Positions 9,082 to 18,517 are shown, counted from the first letter of the stretch. The stretch is 64,000 bases of DNA from Filimonas effusa (GCF_004118675.1 NZ_SDHZ01000001.1:558001-622000); one strand, 5' to 3'. Program-made: numbers and translations. Notes: generated from the sequence alone by a model not told the origin.

Positions 9082-9909
9082 ATGAATCCGAAGACTGACA
9101 TATCTGCCAATGAACTGGCTGAAATTGTATCCCTGATCAAGCATAATTACGGGTATGATTTCGGGGATTACGCCAGGGCGTCACTGAACCGTCGTATCAT
9201 GCGGTTTATGGATACGGCCCGTATTAAGAATTTATATGATCTCAAGTATCATCTTACGAATGATAAGGATATTTTCTCGTGGTTTCTGCAAACGGTGACG
9301 GTGAACGTTACGGAGATGTTCCGGGATCCTGTTTTCTATAAAGCTTTACGGGAGAAGGTTTTGCCGAAGCTGGCCTCTTATCCTATCATTAAAATATGGC
9401 ATGCGGGTTGTTCTACGGGGGAAGAAGTGTTCTCGATGTGTATATTGTTACATGAAGCCGGGTTGCTTGACAGGGCGCGTATCTATGCTACAGATCTGAA
9501 TCCTGCCAATATAGAGAAGGCGAAAACGGGGATCATACCGGTGCGTTATATGAAAGATTATACGGCGAATTATATACAGTCGGGTGGTACGAGTGATTTT
9601 TCGATGTATTATACTGCCCGTTACGAGAATGCCATTATTGCGAAGGATCTACGGCGTAACGTGATTTTTTCGCAGCATAACCTGGTGAGCGACCAGGTGT
9701 TCAACGAGTTTCAACTGATCTGTTGCAGGAATGTATTGATCTATTTCAATAAGGAGCTGCAGAACCGTATATTTCATTTGTTCTATGATAGTCTGACGCC
9801 TATGGGTTATATGGCTATAGGAATGAAGGAGTCGCTTTTGTTTACTGATATGCGCCATAAATTTGAGACGGTTCAATCCGCTACCAAAATATACCGGCGA
9901 AAAACCTAA
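9082..9909 (+). CDS. cheR: CheR-type protein-glutamate methyltransferase
   Basis: A 275-residue SAM-dependent methyltransferase of the chemotaxis CheR family. It has the N-terminal helical CheR domain (about 5-60), the SAM-binding motif WHAGCSTGEEVFSM, the ATDLNP acidic loop and the CRNVLIYF motif near the end of the fold. CheR adds methyl groups to glutamates on receptor coiled coils. The ATG at 9082 is chosen over the upstream GTG at 9061 because that codon lies within the kinase gene and adds no family sequence. It begins one base after the kinase stop and is followed 12 bases later by cheB. No MCP gene is in the window, so its substrate is an open question; the kinase coiled coil is a candidate. 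Confidence 0.93.
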   Translation: MNPKTDISANELAEIVSLIKHNYGYDFGDYARASLNRRIMRFMDTARIKNLYDLKYHLTNDKDIFSWFLQTVTVNVTEMFRDPVFYKALREKVLPKLASYPIIKIWHAGCSTGEEVFSMCILLHEAGLLDRARIYATDLNPANIEKAKTGIIPVRYMKDYTANYIQSGGTSDFSMYYTARYENAIIAKDLRRNVIFSQHNLVSDQVFNEFQLICCRNVLIYFNKELQNRIFHLFYDSLTPMGYMAIGMKESLLFTDMRHKFETVQSATKIYRRKT

Positions 9910-9921
9910 TCGAGTCGAATA

Positions 9922-10497
9922 ATGCCATCTGCTGTTGAAAAACTGGTGATCATAGGAGGGTCGGCGGGAAGTTTGCCTGTACTCCTTGATATTGTAGAGA
10001 GCCTTCCTGCAGGTTTTGAGGCTCCTGTTGTTATTGTGCTGCACCGTTTAAAGAATGTAAGCAGTGATATGGATAAGATACTTGCGGATTCGCAGGAGCA
10101 TATGCATATAAGGGAGCCTGAGGACAAAGAGCCTATACGTGCGGGTCATATTTACCTGGCGCCGCAGAATTATCACCTGCTGCTGGAGGTTGAAAAAACG
10201 TTTAGCCTGGATTATTCGGAGCTGGTGCATTTCAGCCGTCCGTCGATAGATGTGAGTTTTGAAAGTGCTGCTCGGGTGTTTGGCAAGCATCTTACGGCGG
10301 TATTGCTAAGTGGGGCCAACCAGGACGGAGCTGCTGGTATTGAGGCAGTTGCGGCGGCTGGGGGGACAGCCATCGTACAGGACCCCAGTTCGACAGATTA
10401 TCCGGCAATGCCAACAGCAGCCATCCAAAAAACTAATGATATCCTTATCTTGCAGCCCGTTGACATAGTAAACTATTTTAAAAAAGGGAATTCCTAA
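9922..10497 (+). CDS. cheB: CheB-type protein-glutamate methylesterase, catalytic domain only
   Basis: A 191-residue CheB catalytic domain without the usual N-terminal receiver. The Ser-His-Asp triad is visible: Ser14 in IIGGSAGS, His41 in VIVLHRL and Asp135 in SGANQDGAAGI. It hydrolyses glutamyl methyl esters or deamidates glutamine on receptor-like coiled coils, reversing CheR. Lacking a receiver, it cannot be activated by its own phosphorylation as in classical chemotaxis; activity may be constitutive or set by partners. Gene order kinase-cheR-cheB-kinase with gaps of 1, 12 and 20 bases indicates one operon. Confidence 0.93.
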   Translation: MPSAVEKLVIIGGSAGSLPVLLDIVESLPAGFEAPVVIVLHRLKNVSSDMDKILADSQEHMHIREPEDKEPIRAGHIYLAPQNYHLLLEVEKTFSLDYSELVHFSRPSIDVSFESAARVFGKHLTAVLLSGANQDGAAGIEAVAAAGGTAIVQDPSSTDYPAMPTAAIQKTNDILILQPVDIVNYFKKGNS

Positions 10498-10517
10498 GTA
10501 AACATTAGTTCATTCCT

Positions 10518-11615
10518 ATGATGACTGGCAAAACATTTACGATCTTATTGGTGGACGACAGGGAAGAGAACCTGATTGCATTGGAAGATATGCTGGAGGG
10601 GGACGGGCGCCGTTTTCTGAAAGCGTCTTCGGGCAATGAGGCTTTGAAAATCGTTCTTAAGAATGAAGACATAGGTTTGATCATGCTGGATGTGCAGATG
10701 CCGGGAATGGACGGCTTTGAGGTGGCATCGCTGTTAAAATCGAATCCTAAGACAAGAGATATCTCCATCATTTTTGTTACTGCCATTAACAAAGAGGAGC
10801 AATATGTGATGAAGGGGTTTGAGCATGGGGCTGTTGATTATTTACAGAAGCCGCTTGATTTGAATGTTACCAAAGCCAAGGTAAATGTGTTTGAGCAGCT
10901 TTATGTTTACCAGAAAGGGTTGAAGGATTCGCTGGAAGAGGTAGAGCGTATCAACAAACAACTGGAGCGTTTTGTGTTTATTGTATCGCATGATCTGAAG
11001 TCGCCTTTGTCGGCAATTATTGCGATGCTTTCGTTACTGGAAGACGACAAGAAGGTAGCCGGTGATGCCGAACTGCGTGAGAATATAGAAATGTTGTCGC
11101 AGGCTGCTTCTCATTTATCGAATATGATAGGTTCTATACTTGATTATTCGCGTAAGAGCATAGGCCAACAAAGCCTGGAGGAGGTTGATGTGCGGGAGCT
11201 GATATTACAAATTGCTTACCTGTTATTTCCTCCACGACATATAAGGGTAGAGGTTGTTACTGAAATGCCGGTATGCCAAACGCGTAAGTTAAAGCTACAG
11301 CAGGTTTTTCAGAATCTTATCAGCAATGCCATCAAGTATAATGATAAGGAACGCGGGCTTATTGAAGTTGGCGGTGAGGATATGGGTGAATACTATCGTT
11401 TTTTTGTAAAGGACAATGGCCCGGGTATAGAAGATGAGGATAGGGAAAAGATCTTCAAGTTATTTCATGTTACGGGCAACAAGTCGCACAATGACAGCAG
11501 TACCGGTATTGGTTTAAATATTTTAAAGATGCTGGTGGAAGAGCAGGGTGGCAAGATCTGGGTTGAATCGGAACCGGGTTGTGGCAGCACCTTCTTTTTC
11601 GAATGGTGCAAATAG
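10518..11615 (+). CDS. Receiver-histidine kinase (REC-HisKA-HATPase), soluble
   Basis: A 365-residue cytoplasmic protein with an N-terminal receiver (acidic pair in LLVDDRE, acceptor Asp58 in MLDVQMPGMDG, Lys in YLQKPLDL), a linking helix, HisKA with His158 in FIVSHDLKSPL, and an ATPase domain with NLISNAIKYN, DNGPGIEDED and STGIGLNIL. No transmembrane segment is present. The receiver-first order suggests it takes phosphate from, or is switched by, another kinase, probably the large hybrid kinase at the head of this operon. It is the last gene of the four-gene set. Start ATG-ATG at 10518; the second ATG is equally possible. Confidence 0.93.
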   Translation: MMTGKTFTILLVDDREENLIALEDMLEGDGRRFLKASSGNEALKIVLKNEDIGLIMLDVQMPGMDGFEVASLLKSNPKTRDISIIFVTAINKEEQYVMKGFEHGAVDYLQKPLDLNVTKAKVNVFEQLYVYQKGLKDSLEEVERINKQLERFVFIVSHDLKSPLSAIIAMLSLLEDDKKVAGDAELRENIEMLSQAASHLSNMIGSILDYSRKSIGQQSLEEVDVRELILQIAYLLFPPRHIRVEVVTEMPVCQTRKLKLQQVFQNLISNAIKYNDKERGLIEVGGEDMGEYYRFFVKDNGPGIEDEDREKIFKLFHVTGNKSHNDSSTGIGLNILKMLVEEQGGKIWVESEPGCGSTFFFEWCK

Positions 11616-11648
11616 GCTGTTTTTTCTAAAAATTACAATTTGATAAAA

Positions 11649-11676
11649 TTGGCGCTTCTGCAAGATGCTAACTTTG
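11649..11676 (+). promoter_or_regulatory. Promoter of the ECF sigma gene
   Basis: TAACTTTG (11669-11676) is an exact TAnnTTTG match, with TTGG at 11649-11652 at a -33-like distance of 17 bases. The ATG lies 44 bases after the -7 element. Bacteroidota primary-sigma type promoter by consensus only. Confidence 0.5.
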
Positions 11677-11719
11677 CGGCTTAGTATTGTTATTTTTCCA
11701 ACAAAGCTGCTAAAGTACT

Positions 11720-12334
11720 ATGGCCGATATTTTGAATGAATCGGAAGCGGTCCGTATGTTGTCTACAGGTGATATTGCTGCATTTGATCATATCTATTTC
11801 AAATATCATCAGCAGGTGTATGCGAATATCTGCAAAATTACAGGTGACCCTAAAATGGCGGAAGACCTGTTGCAGGAGGTGTTTTTCGCGCTCTGGAAAA
11901 AACGTGACAGTTTGCATGTTGATAAGTCTGTTGCGAACTGGTTGTTTGTTGTGAGCTATAATAAGTCTGTAAGTTTTCTCAGGAAAAAAATAAAAGAGTC
12001 ATTTCTTGTGCCGGCTACTGAAGGTGAGCTGGCGGATGTGAAGGAGGATAATGCCGGCATGCAGGTGGAGCAGGAGTTTGCTTCGCAGGCGGCTATTCTC
12101 GACCTTGCAGTAGACAGGCTTCCGGGGCGTAAGAAGGAGGTGTTTAAGCTTTGCCGGTATGAGGGCAGGACACCGGAGGAAGTGGCGTTGATGATGGGGA
12201 TTTCGGTGCAATCGGTAAAAGATTACCTGAAGCAATCTACCCAGTTGATACGAAACTATGTACGTGATACGGCCAATATACAGGATGCTACGGTGTTGAT
12301 TGGGATGCTGACTGTATTTATGAACCATAATTAA
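11720..12334 (+). CDS. ECF RNA polymerase sigma factor (sigma-70 family)
   Basis: A 204-residue ECF sigma factor. Region 2 spans about residues 20-90 (FDHIYFKYHQQVYAN, AEDLLQEVFFALWKKR) and region 4 about 125-180 (LPGRKKEVFKLCRYEG, TPEEVALMMGIS, helix-turn-helix SVQSVKDYLKQS). It redirects RNA polymerase to promoters of its target operon. The context (FecR-type protein, SusC, SusD) matches the Bacteroidota scheme in which an outer membrane transporter signals through the anti-sigma factor. A strong terminator separates it from the FecR gene, so the two may be independently transcribed. Confidence 0.93.
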   Translation: MADILNESEAVRMLSTGDIAAFDHIYFKYHQQVYANICKITGDPKMAEDLLQEVFFALWKKRDSLHVDKSVANWLFVVSYNKSVSFLRKKIKESFLVPATEGELADVKEDNAGMQVEQEFASQAAILDLAVDRLPGRKKEVFKLCRYEGRTPEEVALMMGISVQSVKDYLKQSTQLIRNYVRDTANIQDATVLIGMLTVFMNHN

Positions 12335-12353
12335 AACAGCTTTGGTTGTGTTG

Positions 12354-12379
12354 AAGCCCTGTTCATGCAGGGCTTTTTT
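12354..12379 (+). terminator. Intrinsic terminator after the sigma factor gene
   Basis: AAGCCCTG (12354-12361) pairs with CAGGGCTT (12368-12375) around TTCATG, and the stem runs into a run of six T (12374-12379). This is a textbook terminator placed between the sigma and FecR genes. Confidence 0.85.
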
Positions 12380-12441
12380 GTTGGTAACAATTTGGTAATA
12401 TGATCCGGCGTCCCGTTTTTTCAAGGCGGGCGTATTTATAG

Positions 12442-13515
12442 ATGAATACCATGGAATCCATAGATCATTTAATAGAGAAATTCTGGTTGGGTGAGGCCAC
12501 TGCGGAGGAGAAACAGCGGCTTATGCAGTTGCTGGAGGAGGCGGATGCTGATCTGAAGCTGCGGCTGGAAAAGCAATATCACATGCAAGACGTGCCGCAG
12601 TTATTAAGCAGCGACCGTGCTGATGCTGTGAGGGCTGCGCTGCATGCACAGATTGGTGTTGCGCCGGTAAAACATGCGAAAGTGTTTACTATGAGGCCTG
12701 TATTCCGGTGGGCAGTGGCGGCAATAGCAGTTGCCGTAGCGAGTGTATGGGTGTTTCGGTATCATCGTATGGATAAGGGAGCTGTTATCCCTGTTGCTGT
12801 TGTGCCGGCTTTGAAGCATGACGCTACGGCCTTTATGGCTTTTATACAAAATACAGGAGACGCGGTTAAGGAGATCGTGCTGGAAGACGGATCAATAGTG
12901 CGTTTGGAGCCTGGCAGCGGTATTTCATATCATAAGCCGTTTGACAGCACAGACAGGGGGATCGTGCTGAAAGGAAACGCTTTTTTTAAAGTTGCAAAGA
13001 ATAAACTACATCCGTTTTCTGTGCGTAGTGAAGGGTATGTGACCACTGCGCTTGGTACTTCCTTCTTAGTTGCAACGGGGGTCAATATTGTGAAAGTGCA
13101 GCTTTTTGAAGGTAAGGTTGTTGTAAGATCTACAGCAGGGAGCCGGCATGCGATGGGTGAAATATATCTGAAGCCGGGGCAGGAGCTGGCTATCCAGCTG
13201 TCGACTGATAAACATAGTGTAATGGCTATACATAGTAATACACCTGTAAAGGTTGTGCCGGAAAAGGCGGTGGCCGGCGGGTTAACGGCAACGCATGATG
13301 CCTTTGTGAAAGAGCCGCTGGGGAAAGTGTTTGATGAACTGGCTGTGAGATATAAGATCGCTATTCATTATAAAGCGGAAGATGTGAAAGGGTTATCGTT
13401 TACAGGGGAGTTGACTCCTGCGGATAATTATCAGGCTGTGCTGGATATCATCTGTTCTATGAACGATCTGACATTTAAAGAGTGTGACCAGGTAGTTACT
13501 ATTACGAAGAAGTAG
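12442..13515 (+). CDS. FecR-family anti-sigma factor / transmembrane sensor
   Basis: A 357-residue protein. A cytoplasmic N-terminal segment (about 1-85, IDHLIEKFWLGEATAEEK) should hold the sigma factor. One transmembrane helix lies near residues 88-105 (WAVAAIAVAVASVWVF). The periplasmic FecR domain follows (about 135-235, EIVLEDGSIVRLEPGS, GNAFFKVAKN, VTTALGTSF). A C-terminal DUF4974-type domain ends the protein (about 288-357, LGKVFDELAVRYKIAIHY). It likely restrains the sigma factor encoded upstream until SusC signals substrate binding. The gene is separated from sigma by a terminator and lies 84 bases upstream of susC. Confidence 0.92.
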   Translation: MNTMESIDHLIEKFWLGEATAEEKQRLMQLLEEADADLKLRLEKQYHMQDVPQLLSSDRADAVRAALHAQIGVAPVKHAKVFTMRPVFRWAVAAIAVAVASVWVFRYHRMDKGAVIPVAVVPALKHDATAFMAFIQNTGDAVKEIVLEDGSIVRLEPGSGISYHKPFDSTDRGIVLKGNAFFKVAKNKLHPFSVRSEGYVTTALGTSFLVATGVNIVKVQLFEGKVVVRSTAGSRHAMGEIYLKPGQELAIQLSTDKHSVMAIHSNTPVKVVPEKAVAGGLTATHDAFVKEPLGKVFDELAVRYKIAIHYKAEDVKGLSFTGELTPADNYQAVLDIICSMNDLTFKECDQVVTITKK

Positions 13516-13545
13516 TTCCCTCAATTATAGTGCAATGTTTTTTGA

Positions 13546-13560
13546 TACGCCTGAGGCGTA
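13546..13560 (+). other. Hairpin in the susC leader
   Basis: TACGCC-TGA-GGCGTA forms a six-pair hairpin 40 bases before the susC ATG, followed by GGGGGG and then ATTTTTT. It may be an attenuator-like leader element or a weak terminator after the anti-sigma gene. Confidence 0.4.
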
Positions 13561-13599
13561 AGGGGGGATTTTTTGCCCTGAATTCTAAACAATAAACTG

Positions 13600-16500
13600 A
13601 TGAAAACAGTATGTTCTTCCTTTTTAAAAGAGAAAATTCTAAAAGTATTTTTATGCATTTCGGTGCTGTTGCCGGTAATGACCCTGCTGGCGCAGAAGAC
13701 TACCATGAAAGGGACAGTGCTTGATGAGAATGGCACTGCCTTTCACAATGTAACGGTTGAAGCTATGGGACAAGGGTCCCAGGAAAAGAAGGCGACCATT
13801 ACAGATGAAAAGGGGATGTTTGTTTTCAACCAGCTGACGGCCGGCAGGAAATATGATTTCCGCTTTAGTTATTCCGACTATGAGATACAGGTGATCAAAG
13901 CTTTCCTGATAGAGAAGGGAGATAATAACAGCGTGCTTGTTCGTATGAAGCCTGGGATAAAGGTGCTGGATGATGTAGTGGTAATGGGGTATGGCCCGGT
14001 ACGGAAAAAAGACTTCACCGGTTCTGTTTCCCAACTTGGCAGTAAAGATGTGGCTGAGCGCCAGACAACGCAGGTAAGTTCATCGTTACAAGGCGCTTTA
14101 TCGGGTGTTACTGTAACGAGGACAAGCTCTGCACCTGGTGCGGGCGCTACGGTGCGTGTAAGGGGTATTACCTCTATGAGGAATAATGATCCGCTGATCG
14201 TAGTAGATGGCGTGCCTGTGAACAGTATCAACGATGTAAGTCCTAATGATGTAGAAACCATTACGGTGCTGAAAGATGCTGCTTCTGCTTCTATTTATGG
14301 CGCCAGGGCTGCTTCGGGGGTGGTGCTGATCGCCACCAAAAGAGGCGCCGGAGCTGCGGTGAAGATCGACTATAACTATACCTATGCCAGGGATAAGGCC
14401 AGCGCTATGCCTGACTATGCTGATGCGGTCACCTATATGAAAATTGTAAATGAACGAGAGTGGAACCAGTCCGGCGCTGTTGCCGGTGTTAATGAGCATT
14501 CTATTTATGATGAAGCGCTTATCAATAATTATTGGAAACTGAACGCTGAGAACCCTGATCAGTATCCCAATACGGATTGGGCAAAGTTGATATTGCATAA
14601 CAGTGCTCCCCGCCAGAGCCACCAGTTAAGTATTTCTACAGGAAAGACAAGAGTGAGCTTTGCGTATGATAAGGCTGACGGGCTTTATAAAGCGAACCTT
14701 GACTGGAATCGTTTTATGATACGGGTGAACAATAATATCAGCTTTAATAAATGGCTGGAAGCTATTGCGGATGTTCAATTGCGAAAGACCAATTCTATTA
14801 CACCTGCCTATAGTCCTGCTTACCAGATGCGTTATGCGGCGCCTGTATATGCGGGACTGTACAGTGATGGCCGTTTGGCGGGTGGTAAGGATGGCACCAA
14901 CCCTTATGGCGCTATGATGTATGGGGGTAGCGTGGATAATAACAGTTACCTGCTGAACGGCAAGTTTGGTTTGAACATCAAGCCTATAAAGGACCTGGTG
15001 ATCAGTGGTGTGTTTGCGCCTATCTATACTTTTGTGAAGGAAAAGTCGTTTTCGAAGCGGGTGCCTTATTATGCGCAATGGGATGATGTAGCTACCAACG
15101 GTTACCTGGAAGGCACTGTAAATATGAACCTTGTTGAAAGCAGGAATGATAATCACTCTTATACGAGCCAGCTATTTGCGAATTACAATAAGCTATTTGG
15201 CGGGCATTCGCTAAGTATCATGGCGGGTTATGAAAACTATTATTATTACAATGAAACCCTGATGGCTTCCCGTGGCCAGTATACGATGCCTGACTATCCT
15301 TACCTGGTTGCGGGGCCCGGCGATATCAAGGATAATGATGGCGATGCTTATGAAAATGCCTACAGATCGATGTTTGGCAGGCTCATGTATAACTGGAAGT
15401 CGCGTTATTTCATACAACTGAATGTGCGCCGTGACGGATCGTCGCGTTTTCACCGGGATCATCGTTGGGGGACCTTTCCTTCCGTTTCTGCGGGTTGGAT
15501 GCTTTCGCAGGAGAAATTCATAAAGGATGCGCTGCCGTTCGTTTCTTCGCTGAAGCTACGCGGGTCGTGGGGGCAGCTAGGTGATGAGCGGATCGGCAAC
15601 TATACTTACCAGTCGTATATTTCATTCAATAGTCCTACGCTATATACAGGCAATACGCCTACCGCTGTGCAGGGCGCTTCGGCTTACCAGTATGCGATTA
15701 AGAACAACACCTGGGAAACCACTACCACTTCCAATATAGGTTTGGATGCCTCTTTTCTGAATGGCAGGTTAAGAGTATCTGGTGATTACTACCGCAAAGA
15801 CACCAGGGATATGCTTATACAGGTGAATATACCGGTATTCATGGGGTATAGCGATCCTTACCAGAATGTAGGAGAGATGCATACCAAGGGCTGGGATGCA
15901 GACCTGGGATGGCAGGATGACCGGAGGGGGTTCCAGTACGGCATCAGCATAAATATTTCGGATTACAAGTCTGTTATGGGCTATATCAGGAATACCCAAC
16001 AGGACAACAAAAGCAGCTGGACACTTATCAGGGAAGGCGACGAATATTTATCGTATTATGGTTACCTGAGCGACGGCATATACCAGAAAGGAGATGTTCC
16101 GGGTGCTGTAACTTCTTCGGTGGTGAGTGCTGGTGATATCCGTTACAAGGATGTTAGCGGACCTGATAAAACGCCGGATGGCATTATCAATGACTATGAT
16201 CGTGTGCCGCTGGGTGGTTCGTTACCCAGGTTCAATTATGGTGGCAGGGTTACGATGCAATACAAAGGGTTTGATCTGCTGGTGGTGTTCCAGGGGGTAG
16301 GAAAGCAGAAGTCGGTTATCACCACCCAGATGAGCCAGCCTATCAGGGCTGACTGGTATAATGTACCTGGTATGATCGTAGGTAATTATTGGAGCAATTA
16401 TAACAGTGATGAGCAGAACAGGGCTGCCGTTTATCCCAGGATCATGCGTGACGCCAATGCCAATAACTATGTGGCTTCTGATTTCTGGCTGTTCAATGGT

Positions 16501-16710
16501 TCTTATTTCAGGGTTAAGAACATTACACTTGGTTATAATTTTCCTTCGACACTTGTTAACAAGATGTATATGCGTAACCTGAGAGTTTTTATAAGTGCGC
16601 AGGACATATTTACCAGGAGTAAATATGCTAAGGGATGGGATCCTGAAGTAAGTGATACGGGTTATCCTATTACGAGATCGTTTTTGTTTGGCATTTCGGC
16701 AGGGCTTTAA
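13600..16710 (+). CDS. SusC/RagA-type TonB-linked outer membrane transporter
   Basis: A 1036-residue outer membrane transporter. A signal peptide (FLCISVLLPVMTLLAQ) is followed by a carboxypeptidase-like beta domain (about 35-115, TTMKGTVLDENGTAFHNV), a TonB-box-like segment VVVMGYGPVRKKDFTG, the plug (about 125-240, VTVRVRGITS-type strand, PLIVVDGVPV) and a beta-barrel ending in aromatic strands (FLFGISAGL). It imports a ligand captured by the SusD lipoprotein using TonB energy. There is no separate N-terminal STN signalling domain, so signalling to the FecR protein would use another route. It forms a pair with the SusD gene starting 43 bases downstream. The ligand is unknown. Confidence 0.95.
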   Translation: MKTVCSSFLKEKILKVFLCISVLLPVMTLLAQKTTMKGTVLDENGTAFHNVTVEAMGQGSQEKKATITDEKGMFVFNQLTAGRKYDFRFSYSDYEIQVIKAFLIEKGDNNSVLVRMKPGIKVLDDVVVMGYGPVRKKDFTGSVSQLGSKDVAERQTTQVSSSLQGALSGVTVTRTSSAPGAGATVRVRGITSMRNNDPLIVVDGVPVNSINDVSPNDVETITVLKDAASASIYGARAASGVVLIATKRGAGAAVKIDYNYTYARDKASAMPDYADAVTYMKIVNEREWNQSGAVAGVNEHSIYDEALINNYWKLNAENPDQYPNTDWAKLILHNSAPRQSHQLSISTGKTRVSFAYDKADGLYKANLDWNRFMIRVNNNISFNKWLEAIADVQLRKTNSITPAYSPAYQMRYAAPVYAGLYSDGRLAGGKDGTNPYGAMMYGGSVDNNSYLLNGKFGLNIKPIKDLVISGVFAPIYTFVKEKSFSKRVPYYAQWDDVATNGYLEGTVNMNLVESRNDNHSYTSQLFANYNKLFGGHSLSIMAGYENYYYYNETLMASRGQYTMPDYPYLVAGPGDIKDNDGDAYENAYRSMFGRLMYNWKSRYFIQLNVRRDGSSRFHRDHRWGTFPSVSAGWMLSQEKFIKDALPFVSSLKLRGSWGQLGDERIGNYTYQSYISFNSPTLYTGNTPTAVQGASAYQYAIKNNTWETTTTSNIGLDASFLNGRLRVSGDYYRKDTRDMLIQVNIPVFMGYSDPYQNVGEMHTKGWDADLGWQDDRRGFQYGISINISDYKSVMGYIRNTQQDNKSSWTLIREGDEYLSYYGYLSDGIYQKGDVPGAVTSSVVSAGDIRYKDVSGPDKTPDGIINDYDRVPLGGSLPRFNYGGRVTMQYKGFDLLVVFQGVGKQKSVITTQMSQPIRADWYNVPGMIVGNYWSNYNSDEQNRAAVYPRIMRDANANNYVASDFWLFNGSYFRVKNITLGYNFPSTLVNKMYMRNLRVFISAQDIFTRSKYAKGWDPEVSDTGYPITRSFLFGISAGL

Positions 16711-16753
16711 GATGCGCCCGTTCTTTAACAGACAGTATAAAAAATATACAAAC

Positions 16754-18487
16754 ATGAATCTTAGTAAAATCGCTATATCGCTGGCGTTAGCAGTAGTTAT
16801 TGCCGGCTGTACGAAGTTAGATCTTCAGCCGCTTTCGAAGGCTTCGACCGAGACCTGGTTTCAGAATGCGGAGCAGGTTGAGATGAGTTTGAATACCCTT
16901 TACCTGCACCAGTTCTGGCCTATGTTTAAAACAGACTGGGGCTCTACGGCCATCATGGCGCTGGATGAAGCCAGTGATGACTGGATGAACCGTACTACAC
17001 TTACGGTATTTACCAACGGGACATTGAGCAGCAGTAATTCTACTTTTGTGCAAAGCACCTGGGAGTATACTTATAAGGCTATCAGCCGTTCCAATACCAT
17101 TATCGAGAATATGGGCCGATCGAAGGGCAACCTTACTGAAGAGATGTATAACAGGTATCTTGCCGATGCACGTTTTGTGAGGGCCTGTATGTATTCGAGG
17201 CTGATCAGCCGGTTTGGAGATGTCATCTATTATGAACATGAGCCAACCCTTGAAGCATCGTACAAGATGCAAAGGACGGATAAGATGGAAGTGCTGAAGC
17301 ATGTTTATGAAGATTTTGATTTTGCCATTGAACATCTGCCGTTATCGTATAGCGGCGGGCAGGTGCAGCGTGCCACAAAAGGCGCTGCATTGGGAATGAA
17401 GGCGCGGGTGGCTTTGTTCTTTGGGCAGTATGAAGTTGCGGAAGCAGCGGCCAAGGGCTGTATGGATCTTGGGGCTTATACCTTACATGCTGATTTCGGA
17501 GATCTTTTCCTAAGTACTACCAAGAATGCGGCGGAGGTGGTGTTTGGCATTCCAAGGGCTATAGAAAATAACTCTGCAATTCATCCCAATGGCGTGAAAC
17601 CTTACCTGAGCCGTAATGTAGCGGCTCCATCCACTACCGCCCAACCATCGTGGGACCTGTTCCTTGCATTTCTTTGCAAGGATGGGAAGACGATAGATGT
17701 CTCTCCTTTATATAACCCACGGGAACCTTTTAAGAACCGAGATCCCAGGCTTAGCTATACGATCGTTGAGTTTAACACCAATTATTTTGGTTTTAACTAT
17801 ACGCCGCACCCTGATTCGGCGATGTGCTGGAATTATACCAAGAACCAGCTGGTTGCCAATAGCGACTCGAAAGCGGGTGATCAGTATGCTTCTTACAATG
17901 GCCTGATGCTGCGGAAAGGGATCGATAATGATTGGATTGATGATTACTATGCGAATAACGACAAGATCATCTTACGTTTTGCCGATGTACTGCTGATGTA
18001 TGCTGAAGCCAAGATCGAGCAGAATGAAACAGACCAATCGGTATTGGATGCTATTAACAAAGTGCGTGCGAGGGCTTATAAGGTTGATTACCGTTCTGCG
18101 GGATATCCTGCCGTGACGGAAACTGCGCAGGCTGCTTTACGCAAAATACTCCGGATCGAGCGCAGGATGGAATTTGCTTTTGAGGGGATGCGTTATGATG
18201 ATATTATTCGCTGGAAGATAGCGGAGGTAGTGATGAACAGGCCTAACTACGGGTTGCCGACTTCTGTAGCCAACTGTAAAAAGCTTGTAACGGATAAGCT
18301 ATGGTTCTTTGGCGGCACACCTGCCATAGATGAGAACGGGTGTCCTGATCTTTCGAAGATGGCCAATATATCGCGCTACCGTGTACTGAGCCAGCGTGTG
18401 TTTGACGCCAGTAAGAACTACCTGTGGCCTATACCCGCTACTGAGCTGAATATTAATACCAATCTGAAGAATAATCCTAATTATTAA
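16754..18487 (+). CDS. SusD/RagB-family nutrient-binding outer membrane lipoprotein
   Basis: A 577-residue lipoprotein with the lipobox ALAVVIAGC at the N-terminus, SusD-like helical repeats (about 20-300) and the C-terminal SusD segment (IDENGC, NYLWPIPATELNIN). It captures the substrate at the cell surface and hands it to SusC. The ATG at 16754 is preferred over earlier in-frame codons from 16652 that overlap the susC coding end, because it places a normal signal peptide at the start. The pair lacks glycoside hydrolases nearby and instead is followed by a phosphoesterase. Confidence 0.94.
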   Translation: MNLSKIAISLALAVVIAGCTKLDLQPLSKASTETWFQNAEQVEMSLNTLYLHQFWPMFKTDWGSTAIMALDEASDDWMNRTTLTVFTNGTLSSSNSTFVQSTWEYTYKAISRSNTIIENMGRSKGNLTEEMYNRYLADARFVRACMYSRLISRFGDVIYYEHEPTLEASYKMQRTDKMEVLKHVYEDFDFAIEHLPLSYSGGQVQRATKGAALGMKARVALFFGQYEVAEAAAKGCMDLGAYTLHADFGDLFLSTTKNAAEVVFGIPRAIENNSAIHPNGVKPYLSRNVAAPSTTAQPSWDLFLAFLCKDGKTIDVSPLYNPREPFKNRDPRLSYTIVEFNTNYFGFNYTPHPDSAMCWNYTKNQLVANSDSKAGDQYASYNGLMLRKGIDNDWIDDYYANNDKIILRFADVLLMYAEAKIEQNETDQSVLDAINKVRARAYKVDYRSAGYPAVTETAQAALRKILRIERRMEFAFEGMRYDDIIRWKIAEVVMNRPNYGLPTSVANCKKLVTDKLWFFGGTPAIDENGCPDLSKMANISRYRVLSQRVFDASKNYLWPIPATELNINTNLKNNPNY

Positions 18488-18500
18488 CAGCGGCCTGCAG

Positions 18501-18517
18501 CGGCAGATGTTCTGCCG
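18501..18517 (+). other. Hairpin between susD and phosphoesterase genes
   Basis: CGGCAGA-TGT-TCTGCCG is a perfect seven-pair hairpin 13 bases after the susD stop. No T-run follows. It could stabilise the susCD transcript end or attenuate downstream expression. Confidence 0.4.
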
